Below are positions 1 through 10,947 of a DNA stretch of 64,000 nucleotides, one piece after another. The stretch spans positions 29,609,819-29,673,818 of the forward strand of contig NC_084924.1 in the NCBI RefSeq assembly GCF_958298935.1, in the 5' to 3' direction. Under the pieces are notes generated by a model. The model made no database searches. It was not told the origin of the DNA and saw only the letters and a program-made list of their open reading frames with translations. The position numbers and the translations under genes were made by a program. Source of the stretch: Phragmites australis (lineage: Eukaryota; Streptophyta; Magnoliopsida; Poales; Poaceae). Numbering within the stretch: the first letter of the stretch is position 1; the number at the start of each line of letters is the position of its first letter.

Positions 1-1920
1 ATAGGCCTAGTGTATCTCATTTTTGAGTTTTTGGCTGTAAGTGCTTTGTGCTGAAATCTAGAAATTTGGATATTTTTGAGTTCATATCAACTGATGGAGT
101 TTTTCTTGGATATCCTGCTCATACTTGTGGCTATCATGTGCTTGTTCTGGGGACTAAAAATTGTTGAAACTTGTGAGGTTACTTTCGATAAGGCTAGTCC
201 TAGAACTAGACCAAATGGTACATGTATAAGTACATATGTTCAGAGGGAGTCTGAGACCATATTTCTGGATAATGAGGAGGAGGAGGATGAGATTTTAATT
301 CCTGTGACACAATCAGTTGAAGATCATTTAGTACCTTCGATTACTCGGATCCTCAAGCTACTACATTATCTGTGCATGTTGAAGGAGAAGAAGAAATTGC
401 TTCTAGAGTCAATGTTCCTTTGCACATTCGGCGGAGTCATTCACCTAATTAAATGATTGGAGATTTGCATGAACGAGTCACACGGTCCAGGTTTATTGAT
501 TCTAATTCTCATGCTCATTCAGCTTTTGTTGCTTCTTTTGAACCCAAAGATGTTTCACATGCATTAACTAACAAATCTTGGATCAATGCCATGCACGAGG
601 AACTTGGAAATTTTGAATGCAACAAAGTATGGAATCTAGTCACACCTCCTCTAGGTCATACACTTATCGGAACTAGATGGGTTTTCAAAAATAAACAAAG
701 TGAGGATGGTGTTGTTGTTAGAAACAAAGTTAGACTAGAAGCTAATCGCACCTTCTCCAGATCATACACTTATCAGAACTAGATGGGTTTTTAAAAATAA
801 ACAAAGTGAGGATGGTGTTGTTGTTAAAAACAAAGCTAGACTTGTAGCTCAAGATTTTACATAGGTAGAATGGCTAGATTTTGAGGAAACTTTTGCTCCG
901 GTTGCTAGACTAGAAGCTATTAGAATTCTTTTAGCGTTTGTTGCTCTAAAGGTTTTAGATTATATCAAATGGATGTCAAAAACGTTTTTCTGAATGGCTA
1001 CATTAATGAAGAGATTTATATTAAGCAACCACCTGGTTTTGAAAGTCCTAAATATCTAAATCATGTATACAAGTTGTCTAAATCTTTGTATGGTTTAAAA
1101 CAAGCCTCTAGAGCATGGTATGATAGGCTTAAAACTTTCTTGCTTAAAAAGAGTTTGTAATGGAAAAAGTGTACAAGACGTTTGTGCTCAAGCATATTAA
1201 TGATCAACTATTTGTTCAAATTTATGTAGATGCTATCATCTTTGGTTGTTCTTCTCATGCTTTGGTGTCCCAGTTTTCAAAAATGATGAGCAGAGAATTT
1301 GAGATGAGTATGATGGGTGAACTAATATACTTTTTGGGTCTTCAAGTCAAACAAACCAAATAAGGCATTTTTGTTCATCAAAGTTAGTATGCACAAGACC
1401 TGCTATGACGTTTTTAGATGGAAAACAGCAAGCCAATCATGACACCTATTGGAGCATCAACGACGCTTGATCTTGATGAAGATGGTGAGACAGTTGATCA
1501 AAAAGAATATAGAAGCATGATTAGATCACTTTTATATCTCACCGCTTCAAGGCCAGACATACAATTTGGTGTATGCTTGTGTGCACGATTTCATGCTTCC
1601 TCACGTGCTTCACATTGACAAGTTGTCAAATGGATTCTCAGGTATCTTCATGGCACTCAAGACTTTGGCATATGGCTTTCTGCTTCTTCTTGTAGAATTG
1701 ATAGAAAAAGTACATCTGGTACATGTCATTTCTTGGGTAATTTTTTTATTGCATAGTTATCTATGAAATAGTCCTCTATTGCACAATTACCCTATGCAAC
1801 ATTCTCGGACATCAGATTTTATTTTCTTAGAGACAATGTGGAAAAGGGGAACATTAAACTTTTCTGTGTGGATACTGAACACAAATTGGTAGATATTTTC
1901 ACAAAACCTTTTGGATTCTT
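1..1920 (+). pseudogene. Degenerate Ty1/copia (Sirevirus-like) pol: reverse transcriptase and RNase H
   Basis: Translated pieces in several frames give, in order, the link after integrase (76-456), the start of reverse transcriptase (about 570-780), the core QMDVKNVFLNG (about 967-1000) and YGLKQASRAWYDRL (about 1090-1130), the active-site block (about 1225), the connection region (1418-1618) and the RNase H tail ending DIFTKP (about 1880-1905). The active-site box reads YVDA where copia enzymes have YVDD, so one metal-binding aspartate is lost. Stops and frameshifts separate every block. The 5' part (gag, protease, integrase core) lies outside the window. The fragment resembles the element at 13,425-23,464 (for example the start of RT, SWxNAMHEEL), so both probably belong to one lineage. 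It is an inactive copy. Confidence 0.85.
651..851 (+). repeat. Tandem duplication (offset 106 bp) inside the decayed reverse transcriptase
   Basis: The stretch beginning CACTTATCGGAACTAGATGG at 661 recurs at 767 with few changes and runs on through the WVFKNKQ coding block. The offset of 106 bp is not a multiple of three, so it shifts the frame. Copy one leaves the family consensus at about 745; copy two continues into the normal downstream sequence (LVAQDFT). Confidence 0.8.
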
Positions 1921-3514
1921 CTCGTTTTACTTTTCTTCTGGGAGAACTTGGTGCTATTCATCGTATGGGATTATTTTGAGTGGGAGTACTTATGTCTTGG
2001 AGCTTTTTCGAATGAGAAAACAATGAAATATGATGAGCATCATATATGATAAATATGTGACTTTTGAATCCAATGCTTTTTCTACATGGGAGTTTCTGCA
2101 CCTTCATATCTCTATATGTAGGATGTAGTTTTTGTCATGATTTTTTAATCGGAATGAAAACTCGAATTAAATCTGGTCATGGTTAAACTCTCTTGATTGC
2201 TTTGATCTTTAATAAAAATACTATATGTGAAAGACTCAAAGAAAAAAGTGTAGAATAATAGTTGATAGGTAAAAGATCAAAGAAGTATGCATTGTCGCAC
2301 TTCTTCTTTATGAGAGTGCTTATCATTACACTTTGATATGAACTTGGAAGAAGTCGTGTATGACTGTAACCATTTTCTTAAGCTTCGGGTTGTCTTTTTG
2401 ACATAGGCCTGACATGGTTGGATAGAATAAGGCTAATGGTGCATATAATTCCTTGCAAAATAATATAAGATGTTCTTGACAACACAATTGGTATTTGTTA
2501 CATGTGATTTTAATCAAAACAATGACGTACTTTTTGTATCCATGTTTTTGATAGCATATAATTTGAGGATTCGAGGTCAGACGTACACGAGGTCGGGGGC
2601 AACCAGATTATGTATTCGGATGATGGAGTCATTTGAGTACATGGTAAGGTCAGGCTATGGTCTGATTGGTCGAAGAGTCCAATCCCATAAGGAATCGAGT
2701 GCTAGTCTAAGTTGGACTCGAGCACGAATTGGATTCGAATATGGGTGGATGTGTTTTATTATGGTTTGTGTCCATATAGAATACGACTAGGATTGTTTCC
2801 AAACCAAGGTTGGTTTGGAGGGATATATATTGAGAGGGTCTCGGTCAAATAGATGTTTGTGCCAAGAATGAGATCAGATTTAGACTTTTGATCTAGAGTG
2901 TAGATCTATCTAGGCTTTGGGATTTCATGGAAATCCTTGTTGGATAGTTTGGAGAGGCATCTTGTAAACTCATCCATGCAATGAAAATCAAGTTTCGTAA
3001 GTTGATGAGTTGTTGATTCATAATTTTCTTTATGTTTTATATTCTGCATACTTGGTTTTCGTTTTTGATTAATTTCATGTTTCTATCAACTTTCATCTTT
3101 GTTTAATCCATCCAAAACCTTGCTAGAATATCTAGCATTCGACCGGAAAAAAATTCGAGTGATTTTGGTTTGATCTCGAGTAGATTTTTGGTTAACTCGA
3201 CTAGGTTTTGATCTACTCGATTCTGGTTGATACAGTATGCTTCGACTAGGCATAATTCTTGATCCACATATCATTGACTCGATTCTTATTTGGTTAGTTT
3301 TGTATTTGAATCTAGTTTCAGGCATCCAAATTTGAAGGAAATCAAACCTGCAGATCTTTCTCTACATTATTTTACTAGAGCATGTACAATCTGTTTCGAG
3401 TGGAATATCGAGTTAAATCGATTTTTGATTTGGGTGATTAATCTTTGAATTTGGTTTTCGCAATCATTCACCCCCTCCCTTTTATTGCCTTATTAGATTG
3501 TAATCGATCCTACA
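1921..3514 (+). repeat. 3' non-coding region and 3' LTR of the first copia element
   Basis: No gene is seen here. The stretch follows the end of RNase H and finishes in CATTCACCCCC, then GATCCTACA at 3,506-3,514. This matches the LTR ends of the Sirevirus-like copies at 15,046, 23,464 and 33,505, all of which end CCTACA after a run of C. I could not place the LTR start, as no clear polypurine tract adjoins a TG. Degenerate ACTCGA/CTCGACTAGG repeats occur at about 3,160-3,250. Confidence 0.55.
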
Positions 3515-3699
3515 TCAAGGTGTTTCTTGTCTATTGGAGCTGCAATTTCTTTTCCTTCTCTCTGCATATTCTTTCTCTCTATTTATTAACCCAAACCTAG
3601 GTGCTCTAGTGCTCCAAAAATTCTATTGATTTTTGTGCAGCGATTACAAAATGAGATGAACCTGTTTTTAAATGGATTCACACACAATGCTTATGCGGA
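3515..3699. other. Unassigned gap between two retroelement fragments
   Basis: This stretch lies between the copia LTR end at 3,514 and the gypsy LTR fragment. No gene, RNA or clear repeat is seen. Confidence 0.4.
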
Positions 3700-3855
3700 C
3701 TTAATCTAAAAGAAAACTCCACGATCGGGTATTTTCCTAACCCTTAACAAAAGTTAAGCCACCAAAGGAAACTAACAAGCACCCAACAATTAAGCATGAT
3801 GCTCATGATGCATGATTAGGCTTAATGACATATTTACGAGATTTGGGATGTGACA
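3700..3855 (-). repeat. Terminal piece of a Ty3/gypsy 3' LTR
   Basis: On the minus strand the LTR would begin TGTCACATCCC at 3,855. Next to it, at 3,858-3,873, is a pyrimidine run that is the complement of a polypurine tract (CTCCCCCACCCCCC). Together they mark the junction between the end of pol and the 3' LTR of a minus-strand chromovirus. The far end of the LTR is not identifiable and the left limit given is arbitrary. Confidence 0.55.
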
Positions 3856-3872
3856 AACCTCCCCCACCCCCC

Positions 3873-4193
3873 TAAAAGAATCTCGTCCCAAGATTCGAGT
3901 GAGTTTAGGGGAGAGTATGGTGAATCTAGGAACTTCATGACTTGCGTGGTGATGGAAAGACGTGGATGACATCAAGGTGCTATAAGGAATGGAAACTAAG
4001 GCATCACTCACATGCTGGAGAAAAAACATGGGATAATCGGCATGAAGTTGATCTTCACATTCCCATGCTGCTTCATCTGCAATATGATTGCTCCATTGAA
4101 CCTTGAGAAATTTACTTCAATTGCATCGCATCTTCCGTTCGACTTCATCAAGGATGCGAATTGGATGCTCACAATAAGAAACATCAGGTTGAA
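3873..4193 (-). pseudogene. 3' end of chromovirus (Ty3/gypsy) pol, chromodomain-like tail
   Basis: Read on the minus strand, this continues the pol interrupted at 7,258. It contains the typical chromovirus tail KVQWSNH (about 4,090) followed by AAWECEDQL, the conserved W/E pattern at the C-terminus of such polyproteins. At least one stop lies inside it (about 4,125). It is split from the rest of pol by the solo LTR at 4,194-7,253. Joining the two sides restores the family order. Confidence 0.7.
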
Positions 4194-4740
4194 TGTCACA
4201 CCCAGTTTTATAAAGGAACAAAACCAGATGTAAACTATATGTATGTCAGGATCAAGTTTCATACATGCAGTGACTTCATCAATGTATCCACAGTGCCATT
4301 ATTACAACGTTTAACTTAAATAAATAGAAAGAACCTCAAGGTCTTAACCAAAGTACACTAGCAAATTACAACGAAGCTCCAATCTTCCATAGGCAACCGA
4401 TCAGGGTCCACTAGCCTAGCAGTCTTCATCTTCATCTATGAAGTAGTCTAATTCTCCTTTATTGTTTGAGCAGCATTTTGAAGTGCATTTGCATGGAAAT
4501 AGCAAGTGTGAGTACAAGTCATCCTCAGCAAGTGTGGAAAAAAGATAACATGCAAGCTTGAATAAATGAACAGGCCATAGCACGTACAATTTGCATAAAT
4601 GCCAACTATGCTAACACAAAAGTTATAAAAGCATCCTATTTAACTAGGTGAATCATCATAAATGTCCACTTCTAGAAACATCTACACTTGTTTCCCAACC
4701 ACCTGAAATCCACATCAAGTTTCCAAACCAACCAACTTGA

Positions 4741-4867
4741 TACCCATCGTAGGTAACCAAGAAACATCCAATATTACCCATCACAGGTAGCCAACCACCT
4801 ACTGCTACCCATCACAGGTAACCAACCACCAACTGCTACCTATCATAGGTAACCAACCACTAACAAC
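4741..4867. repeat. Short tandem repeat, about 31 bp x 4
   Basis: Four units begin TACCCATC or TACCTATC at 4,741, 4,775, 4,806 and 4,837 (spacing 34, 31, 31). Each contains AGGTAACCAA or a near match. The array lies inside the solo LTR. Confidence 0.75.
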
Positions 4868-6590
4868 ACCAAAACCAAAACCCAAAGCAGCTAATCATGT
4901 GAAGCGACCACGTCACTCACCATGAACATGGCTGATTTATCAGTTTTACACTCTACAGAGGTCGTCTAACTTTACCCACGAGTCATGATTCCAATATGCT
5001 CGTGCCATCATAGCACCTACACACTTCCAAGTTGTGTGGCTAGGTTTCACTACAAGGCCGTTACAAAATATCCTCCCAATAAGAACAAACCCACCAAGGT
5101 TTCACCTTCGTCAAATTGGCATTGCATTAGCCAGAAGGCCCCTATTGTGCCTTGTAGCTCCAGATCGAATCACTCTTTCCTTCCTACACCACCACTGGCT
5201 TATACTATGTTGAGGATCTGCTAATTAACTGGCCAGACCATACCCATATAAGCCTCGTGGTTGAACTATTAATCGGTGTTACCTGTTCCACAAACCCGGT
5301 CCTTAGGATACTGAGCAGACACTACCACCAACCATAGTGCTTCCACACCTGTGCATTCCCACGCCATCCTCATCTAACATTCAGCTCAACATCCCTATGA
5401 TCCATGTTCCTACAACAACTACCAGAATTCCCAACTCTTAGTTGCATAGTTCATTAGTCATGTTTAACAAACAACCCAACCATACCCTTGTGCAGGGCTA
5501 AGCATAAGCTACCTAACATAACCACCACTGATAACTAGGGCGACAAGGGATATATGGAACAAGGTACTACAAGTAAATGGGATTCAGAATTAATAACATG
5601 CATATTTGAAATAAAGAACGCATTTGAAAATGGGGATCAAAATATTCAAGGACACTTGACTCTTCCAACTTCCTGCTCAGACTTTTCAAAGACTTGGTTC
5701 TGGAGATTCTTGAACTGCTCCTCATCTGCTCTTGATACACACCAAAAAACACACTAAACTATCTAAGAACAGTACACCAAACAATAGCAACATCTATAAA
5801 AAAAATGGTACTAAAAGATAGTACACGCTGCTACGAATGCGAGATCATGAAAATCGTCTAAATCAGAGCTAGAACGAGAAAGTTATGCTAAAAAAGAGTT
5901 TAGGGTTAAAACTAAAAAAGGAAAGGACTTATTTGAATAAAATAGAAAGGACATGGGCCTTTTGTAAAAATAGAGGGACCTTTTGTAAATAAAGAACATT
6001 TTAGGGACTAAACTAAAAAATTGCCACTTTTCCTGAACTAAAAATAATTCAGGTGACTGGGTAAAGGCCTTGTTTATATGGCGAGACACGTTGGCACAAG
6101 GCTGAGGTAGTGATGGTGTGGACGATGATGTGGTGCAGAGGTGGTGGCTGTGAAGGGGTAAGAACAGATCTAATCTTGATTATCGACTAGAGATCGGTTG
6201 GTGGAGGGTAAATGAGATGCAACCAGCGTCAACGACAGAGAGAAGATGACGGTAGGAGGGGAATAGTGGTAGCGGACTCACCGGTGGGCTATGGTCGACG
6301 GTGAGCGGCAGAACAGGAAGGAGGGAGCACGATGAACTCATTTGACGCCATACCTTAGGTAGTGCAGCACAATAATGAGGTCGACTATGGGAGGGACAGC
6401 GAAGGCTCTCAGTTCTTCATCGACTGCAATGCTCTAGTGACCGAATAACGAAGGCGAGTGCACGGATGCACTTAGGAGGCGGTGGCAAAACTCGAAGGCA
6501 GCGCTGATAGGGCAATGCATGGCAATAGAGATAGCAGTGGCTAGGGTTTTAGGGAGCAGAAAAATAGGGCATCTAGGCCTCTATTTATAG

Positions 6591-6600
6591 GGGCAGCTTG
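6591..6600 (-). promoter_or_regulatory. LTR TATA box
   Basis: The complement reads CTATAAATAG. It lies about 650 bp inside the minus-strand start of the solo LTR, the usual place for the U3/R promoter. Confidence 0.5.
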
Positions 6601-7253
6601 GCTTAGGGATCACACTAGAGTAGCGGCACTCATGCTCAAGATTGACTCGAACAGCGGCACGATACGGGTTCGAGCCGAACTCATGGTGACGTGGCGTGCT
6701 CAGGTCAGGGTCGGGAGGAAGGGGATAGGCCCCACCTGGTGGCGACGCGTGAAGGGATATGACGCAAGGCTGCAGCAAGCACGCACTGGAGTTGGGCCAG
6801 GCGCGGCTTCAGACCATACGATGGAGAGGCGGGGCAGGAGGGAGAGAAATGGGCTTGGCCCGAAAAGGAAAAGGAAGCCAACCAAAAAGGAAAAAAAATA
6901 AAAGTGGGAGGGGGAAGAACGGATTTTGGCCTAGGAAGGGAAAAAAAAGGTGGGCCACCGTGGAAAAAGGAAGAAAAAGAGAAAAAGAAAAGAGATTGGG
7001 CCAAGGGTGGAAAAAAAGAATTTTCTTTTATAAAACCATTTCAAACTTTTGTGAGTATTAAACGATGCGCCTCCGTTTTTTCAAAAATTCACTTTTCATG
7101 CAATAAAATCCTACTGCTTCTATACCTAAATTAATTATTTAATTTAGAAAGTAATTTTCCACCTTAGATTTTGAGATGAAGAAGAACACCCTAAATCTAA
7201 AGAAGAGATATTTTATTACTATTTTCAAAAGGTTGAAATGTTAAGGTGTTACA

Positions 7254-8829
7254 TTGAAGGTCTTGGTCACCCATCGTCACATATTCGGTTGGAACATAGA
7301 GACACTTCTTCAATTGCGAGACATGGAAGACGTTGTGCATGGTGGGGAGGGATGGAGGTAGCTCCAGATGATATACCACCTCGCCCCGTCGGGCAATAAT
7401 TCAGAAAGGGCCAACATATCATGGCGCCAACTTTCCTCTTATTTGAAAATAGACGAAGTCTCCAATTTTAAAAATAAGCCCACACCAATGACGATCGGCA
7501 TAGTTCTTCTGATGAGATTGAGCTATGAGAAGACACTTGCGAATGGTCAGGACATGCTCTTCTACCTCTTTGACCAAATCTGGGACCAGAAAGTCTCTTT
7601 TTCTAGACTCGGACCAATCTAGAGGTGTTTGACGTCTCCTCCCATAAAGCGCTTTGAAAGGGGACATCTTGATTCTACATTGGTAACTATTGTTGTAGGA
7701 GAATTCCGTAAATGGCCAGCAAATCCCCCACTCTTCCTATAGGTGATAGCAAAAGCCCTTAACATGTCTTCAAGTATTTGATTAACCCTCTTGGTTTGGC
7801 TTCTAGTTTGGGGGGACAACGGTACTATGGAATAACTTGGTACCCATAGCTTCGTGGAGGCTTCTCAAAAAATGAGAGGTGAATTGAGTGCCTCAATCGG
7901 AAACAATCTTCCTTGGAATGCCATGAAGGCAAACAATCCTCAAGAGATATAATTCTGCATACTCCTTGCCACTATACTAGGTTTGATGGGAAGATAGTGT
8001 GCGGATTTGGTAAACCGTTCGACAATCACCCAAATTGAGTCATAGCCTTGAGAGGTCTTAACTAACCCTACAACAAAATCTATGCCGATCTCCTCCAACT
8101 TCCATGAAGGAATAGGCAAGGCTTCGAGCATACTGATGACTTTTAAGTGATCCACCTTCACCCTTTTACATATGTCACACTTAGCCACGTACCAGGCGAT
8201 TTTTTGGTTTATGCGAGTCCACCATAACCTTTGCTTGAGATCTTGATACATTTTGGTACTTCCAGGATGAATAGGCAACAAAGAGTCATGAGCTTCATCC
8301 AAAATCTTCTTCCTCAACTTAGGAACTTTATGAACCACAAGCCATTTTCCAAACCACAAGATGCCTTGATTATCCTCCAAAAAGTGAACACCTTTGCCTC
8401 TTTCTTCTTGTCATGAATTCGGGCCATACCCTTGTATTTCTTTTGTGCTTCCTTGATTTCATCGAGGAGGGTGGATTTGATCTCCAGATTTGCAATAATT
8501 CCTTCTGAGACCATCTCAAGTCCAAGTGTCCAAATCATCACAAAGTGTGGCATTTTCGGGCTTAACCAAAAGGCAATTGCACCAAGCCATTCAGCTCAAG
8601 GCATCGACAACGACAATCGCTTTGCCGAGACGATAATGAATCTCAATTCATAGTCCTTGATCAATTCAACCCATCAGATATGACAAAGGTTGCCTAGCAG
8701 ATAGCGATGCCAAATCTTGAGAGCGTGCACAACTATTGCAAGCTCTAAGTCATGAGTTGGATAATTCTCTTCATGTCACTTTAATTGGCGTGAAGCGTAG
8801 GCAACAACTCGGCCTTCTTGCATGAGAAC
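7254..8829 (-). pseudogene. Ty3/gypsy chromovirus pol fragment: RNase H, integrase
   Basis: In minus-strand order: the end of RNase H (8,640-8,820, several frames), the HHCC zinc-binding region of integrase (about 8,160-8,300; H-x7-H then CDICK), the catalytic core (about 7,990-8,120; GIDFVVG and YDSIWVIVERFTK), the block after the core (about 7,419-7,819) and the HNVFHVSQLKKCL motif (about 7,300). The second catalytic block reads D-stop-GTQF (about 7,895), with CGA changed to TGA. The glutamate block reads QTKRVNQ instead of QTERVNQ, so the catalytic glutamate is lost. The fragment is cut on the right by an LTR at 8,830. Gag, protease and RT are missing. It is inactive. Confidence 0.85.
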
Positions 8830-10180
8830 TGTAACAACCAGTTTTAAAGGAACAAAACTAGGTGCATACACATGTATGTCAGGATCAAGTTTCATACATG
8901 TGTTACATCATTAGTGTATCATCACAGTGCCAAAATTACAATATCGTCATATTTATTACAAAAGGACCCAAAGGTCTAAAGTAAAAGCATAGCAGAAAGT
9001 AAACTCTAGCATCAGAGGGTCTTCCATCATCCACATGTGTCAACTAGGGGAACACCAGCCTAGAAAAGGAATGCAGCTTCATTGCCAGCTTATGAACAAC
9101 GATTGAATGCAAGAGAGGAAGAAACAAGTGTGAGTACATAATGTACACCAGGTAATCCCTTTACCAGGATACCCAACCATCCATCCCAGATCTCTGATCC
9201 CAACTAATCAAGAAGAAGTCCAAGCTGCTCTTGACCGTGAGCATGGCTGATCGATCAGTTCTATACTTTGCAAAGTTCGCACACTTTACCCACGAGTCAT
9301 GATCAACTCTTTTACCGGTACCTATCGGTACCTTACACACTTCTAGGGTGTGTGCCAATAGATCACTACAAGGTCGTTACAAAACTCCCACTGACCTGTA
9401 AGCACCCACCAAAGTTTCACCACTAACAGTGATTCTATCACTACATAAGCCCCCTCTTGTGCAACTCAATCGTCCACTGGTGCCTACATAACCGGAGGGG
9501 AGGCTAATTAATCGGCCAAGCTGTACCCATATAAGCCTTGTTGTTGCACTATTCAGCTGGGTTACATGCTTCAAGAACCAGTCCTTAGGATCCCACATAG
9601 GTACAAACCACAACCCAAATGTGCATTTCCCGCACATGTACATTCCTGCAGCACCATCAAGTCAACCATCCTGCTAGGATCCTTAATTTCCATGTTGCTA
9701 CAAAAATTATCATTCCCGATTGATGTTGCATAGACATTAGTCATGTTTAAAAGTTATAACCCAACTATGATAGCAACTAAGCGCAACTACCCTTATTCAA
9801 ATGACTTTATCAATGGCGACAACGAAAATGATACAATTACTAGTAAACCCTAACAAGGGATTCCAATTTAGACCAAATATGAAAGAAGGATAAAATACTA
9901 TCATACAACCCTAAGTTAGGTGCAAAATGAGAAAGAACACTTGCCTTCAGCGGAGGGTTGCTCAAAATCTTTGAATTCTTGGTCCTAAAGGTTCATGAAC
10001 TGCTCACCTCCTATTTATCGGCATACCAGAAAAACACATACAACTAACTAAGAAACAGTACACCATACAGTAATAAAATTCAGTAAAAACCCCTATAAAA
10101 AGATTCTACACATCGCTACGAGAATTTGAGCGCAAAGATCACCTAAATCAGAGTTACGAGCAAAAAGTTATGATGGTTAA
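8830..10180 (-). repeat. Truncated LTR related to the solo LTR at 4,194
   Basis: It begins TGTAACAACCAGTTTTAAAG at 8,830 and follows 4,194-5,890 block by block. Shared blocks include TGTATGTCAGGATCAAGTTT at 8,874 (4,237), ACCCATATAAGCC at 9,524 (5,240) and CTAAATCAGAG at 10,144 (5,858). The outer part of the LTR, with the promoter, is missing. After about 10,180 the sequence changes to a copia integrase. It was inserted directly into gypsy RNase H, and no second TSD can be found because the right end is gone. Confidence 0.7.
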
Positions 10181-10254
10181 TCATGCGTCTAGGCTCCGTT
10201 TGTGACAAGAAAAAGCGCAAAAGAGAGAGGGGAGCATGGGGGTTCTCACCATGG

Positions 10255-10920
10255 GGTTTTCGTCATCAATAATAACCAAATCATATTTGTTACCACTAAT
10301 GCTTATGTAGGCTATTGGTCCGAATAAATCCATATGAAGGAGTTCCAATAGCCTTGTGGTCGTCATCACATTCTTGGCAGGGTGAGGAGCTCCAATTTGC
10401 TTTCCCGCTTGACATGCACTGTAAATTCTATCTTTTTCAAAAGAAACATTTGTTAGTCCAAGGATGTGCTCCCCCTTTAGAAGTTTAGACAAATTCTTGA
10501 TGCCAACATGGGCTAGTCGGCGATGCCATAGCCAATCCATACTAGACTTAGCAATCAAGTAAGTTTTAGGTCTCACTTTATTCGTTGAAAAATCAACAAG
10601 ATAAAGTTTATCTTTCAACTTACCGGTGAAGGATATTGAGGCATCATCCCTTCTAGAGTCACACCCTCATTAGTAAAAAGACAATTGTATCCTATCTCAT
10701 AAAGTTGTGATACGAATAACAAATTATAACTAAGATATTTAACTAAGAAGACATTTGAGATAGAATGATAATTGAAAATAGGAATTTTACCTAAGCCAAT
10801 TACCTCTCCTTTCCCATCATCACCAAAAACAATATTTTCATGAGATCCTTCATTTTCTTCAAATGATGAGAACATCTCCTTCTCTCCGGTCATATGATTT
10901 GTGCATCCACTATATAGCAC
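10255..10920 (-). pseudogene. Copia protease and integrase N-terminus
   Basis: The protease box reads YSGCTNHMTG (about 10,880-10,915), where copia proteases have DSGC; the catalytic aspartate is replaced by tyrosine. The integrase zinc-binding region follows at about 10,430-10,530 (LWHRRLAHVG, then CQAGKQIG). Next is the first catalytic aspartate block LLHMDLFGP and VIIDD, after which the sequence is lost. Confidence 0.8.
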
Positions 10921-10947
10921 CTAACTTGATCCACCGGAGAAGTATGC

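Larger units (their letters stand above)
4194..7253 (-). repeat. Complete 3.06-kb solo LTR (gypsy type) inserted in chromovirus pol
   Basis: The unit starts TGTCACACCC at 4,194 and ends GGTGTTACA at 7,253, so its ends are short imperfect inverted repeats. It is flanked by identical 5-bp target duplications TTGAA (4,189-4,193 and 7,254-7,258). Removing it rejoins a pol reading frame on both sides. A TATA box on the minus strand (CTATAAATAG, complement of 6,591-6,600) gives the orientation and implies a long U5 of about 2.4 kb. ORFs at 6,580-7,134 are GC-rich or purine-rich shadows and show no family. Confidence 0.8.

Noticed and set aside
4741..4867. Regular 31-bp repeats that look CRISPR-like
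   Set aside because: The units are contiguous tandem repeats with no unique spacers, inside a plant LTR.
6580..7134. Overlapping ORFs on both strands (60-100 residues)
   Set aside because: They lie in the U3 region of a solo LTR, are purine-rich or low-complexity, and show no family pattern.
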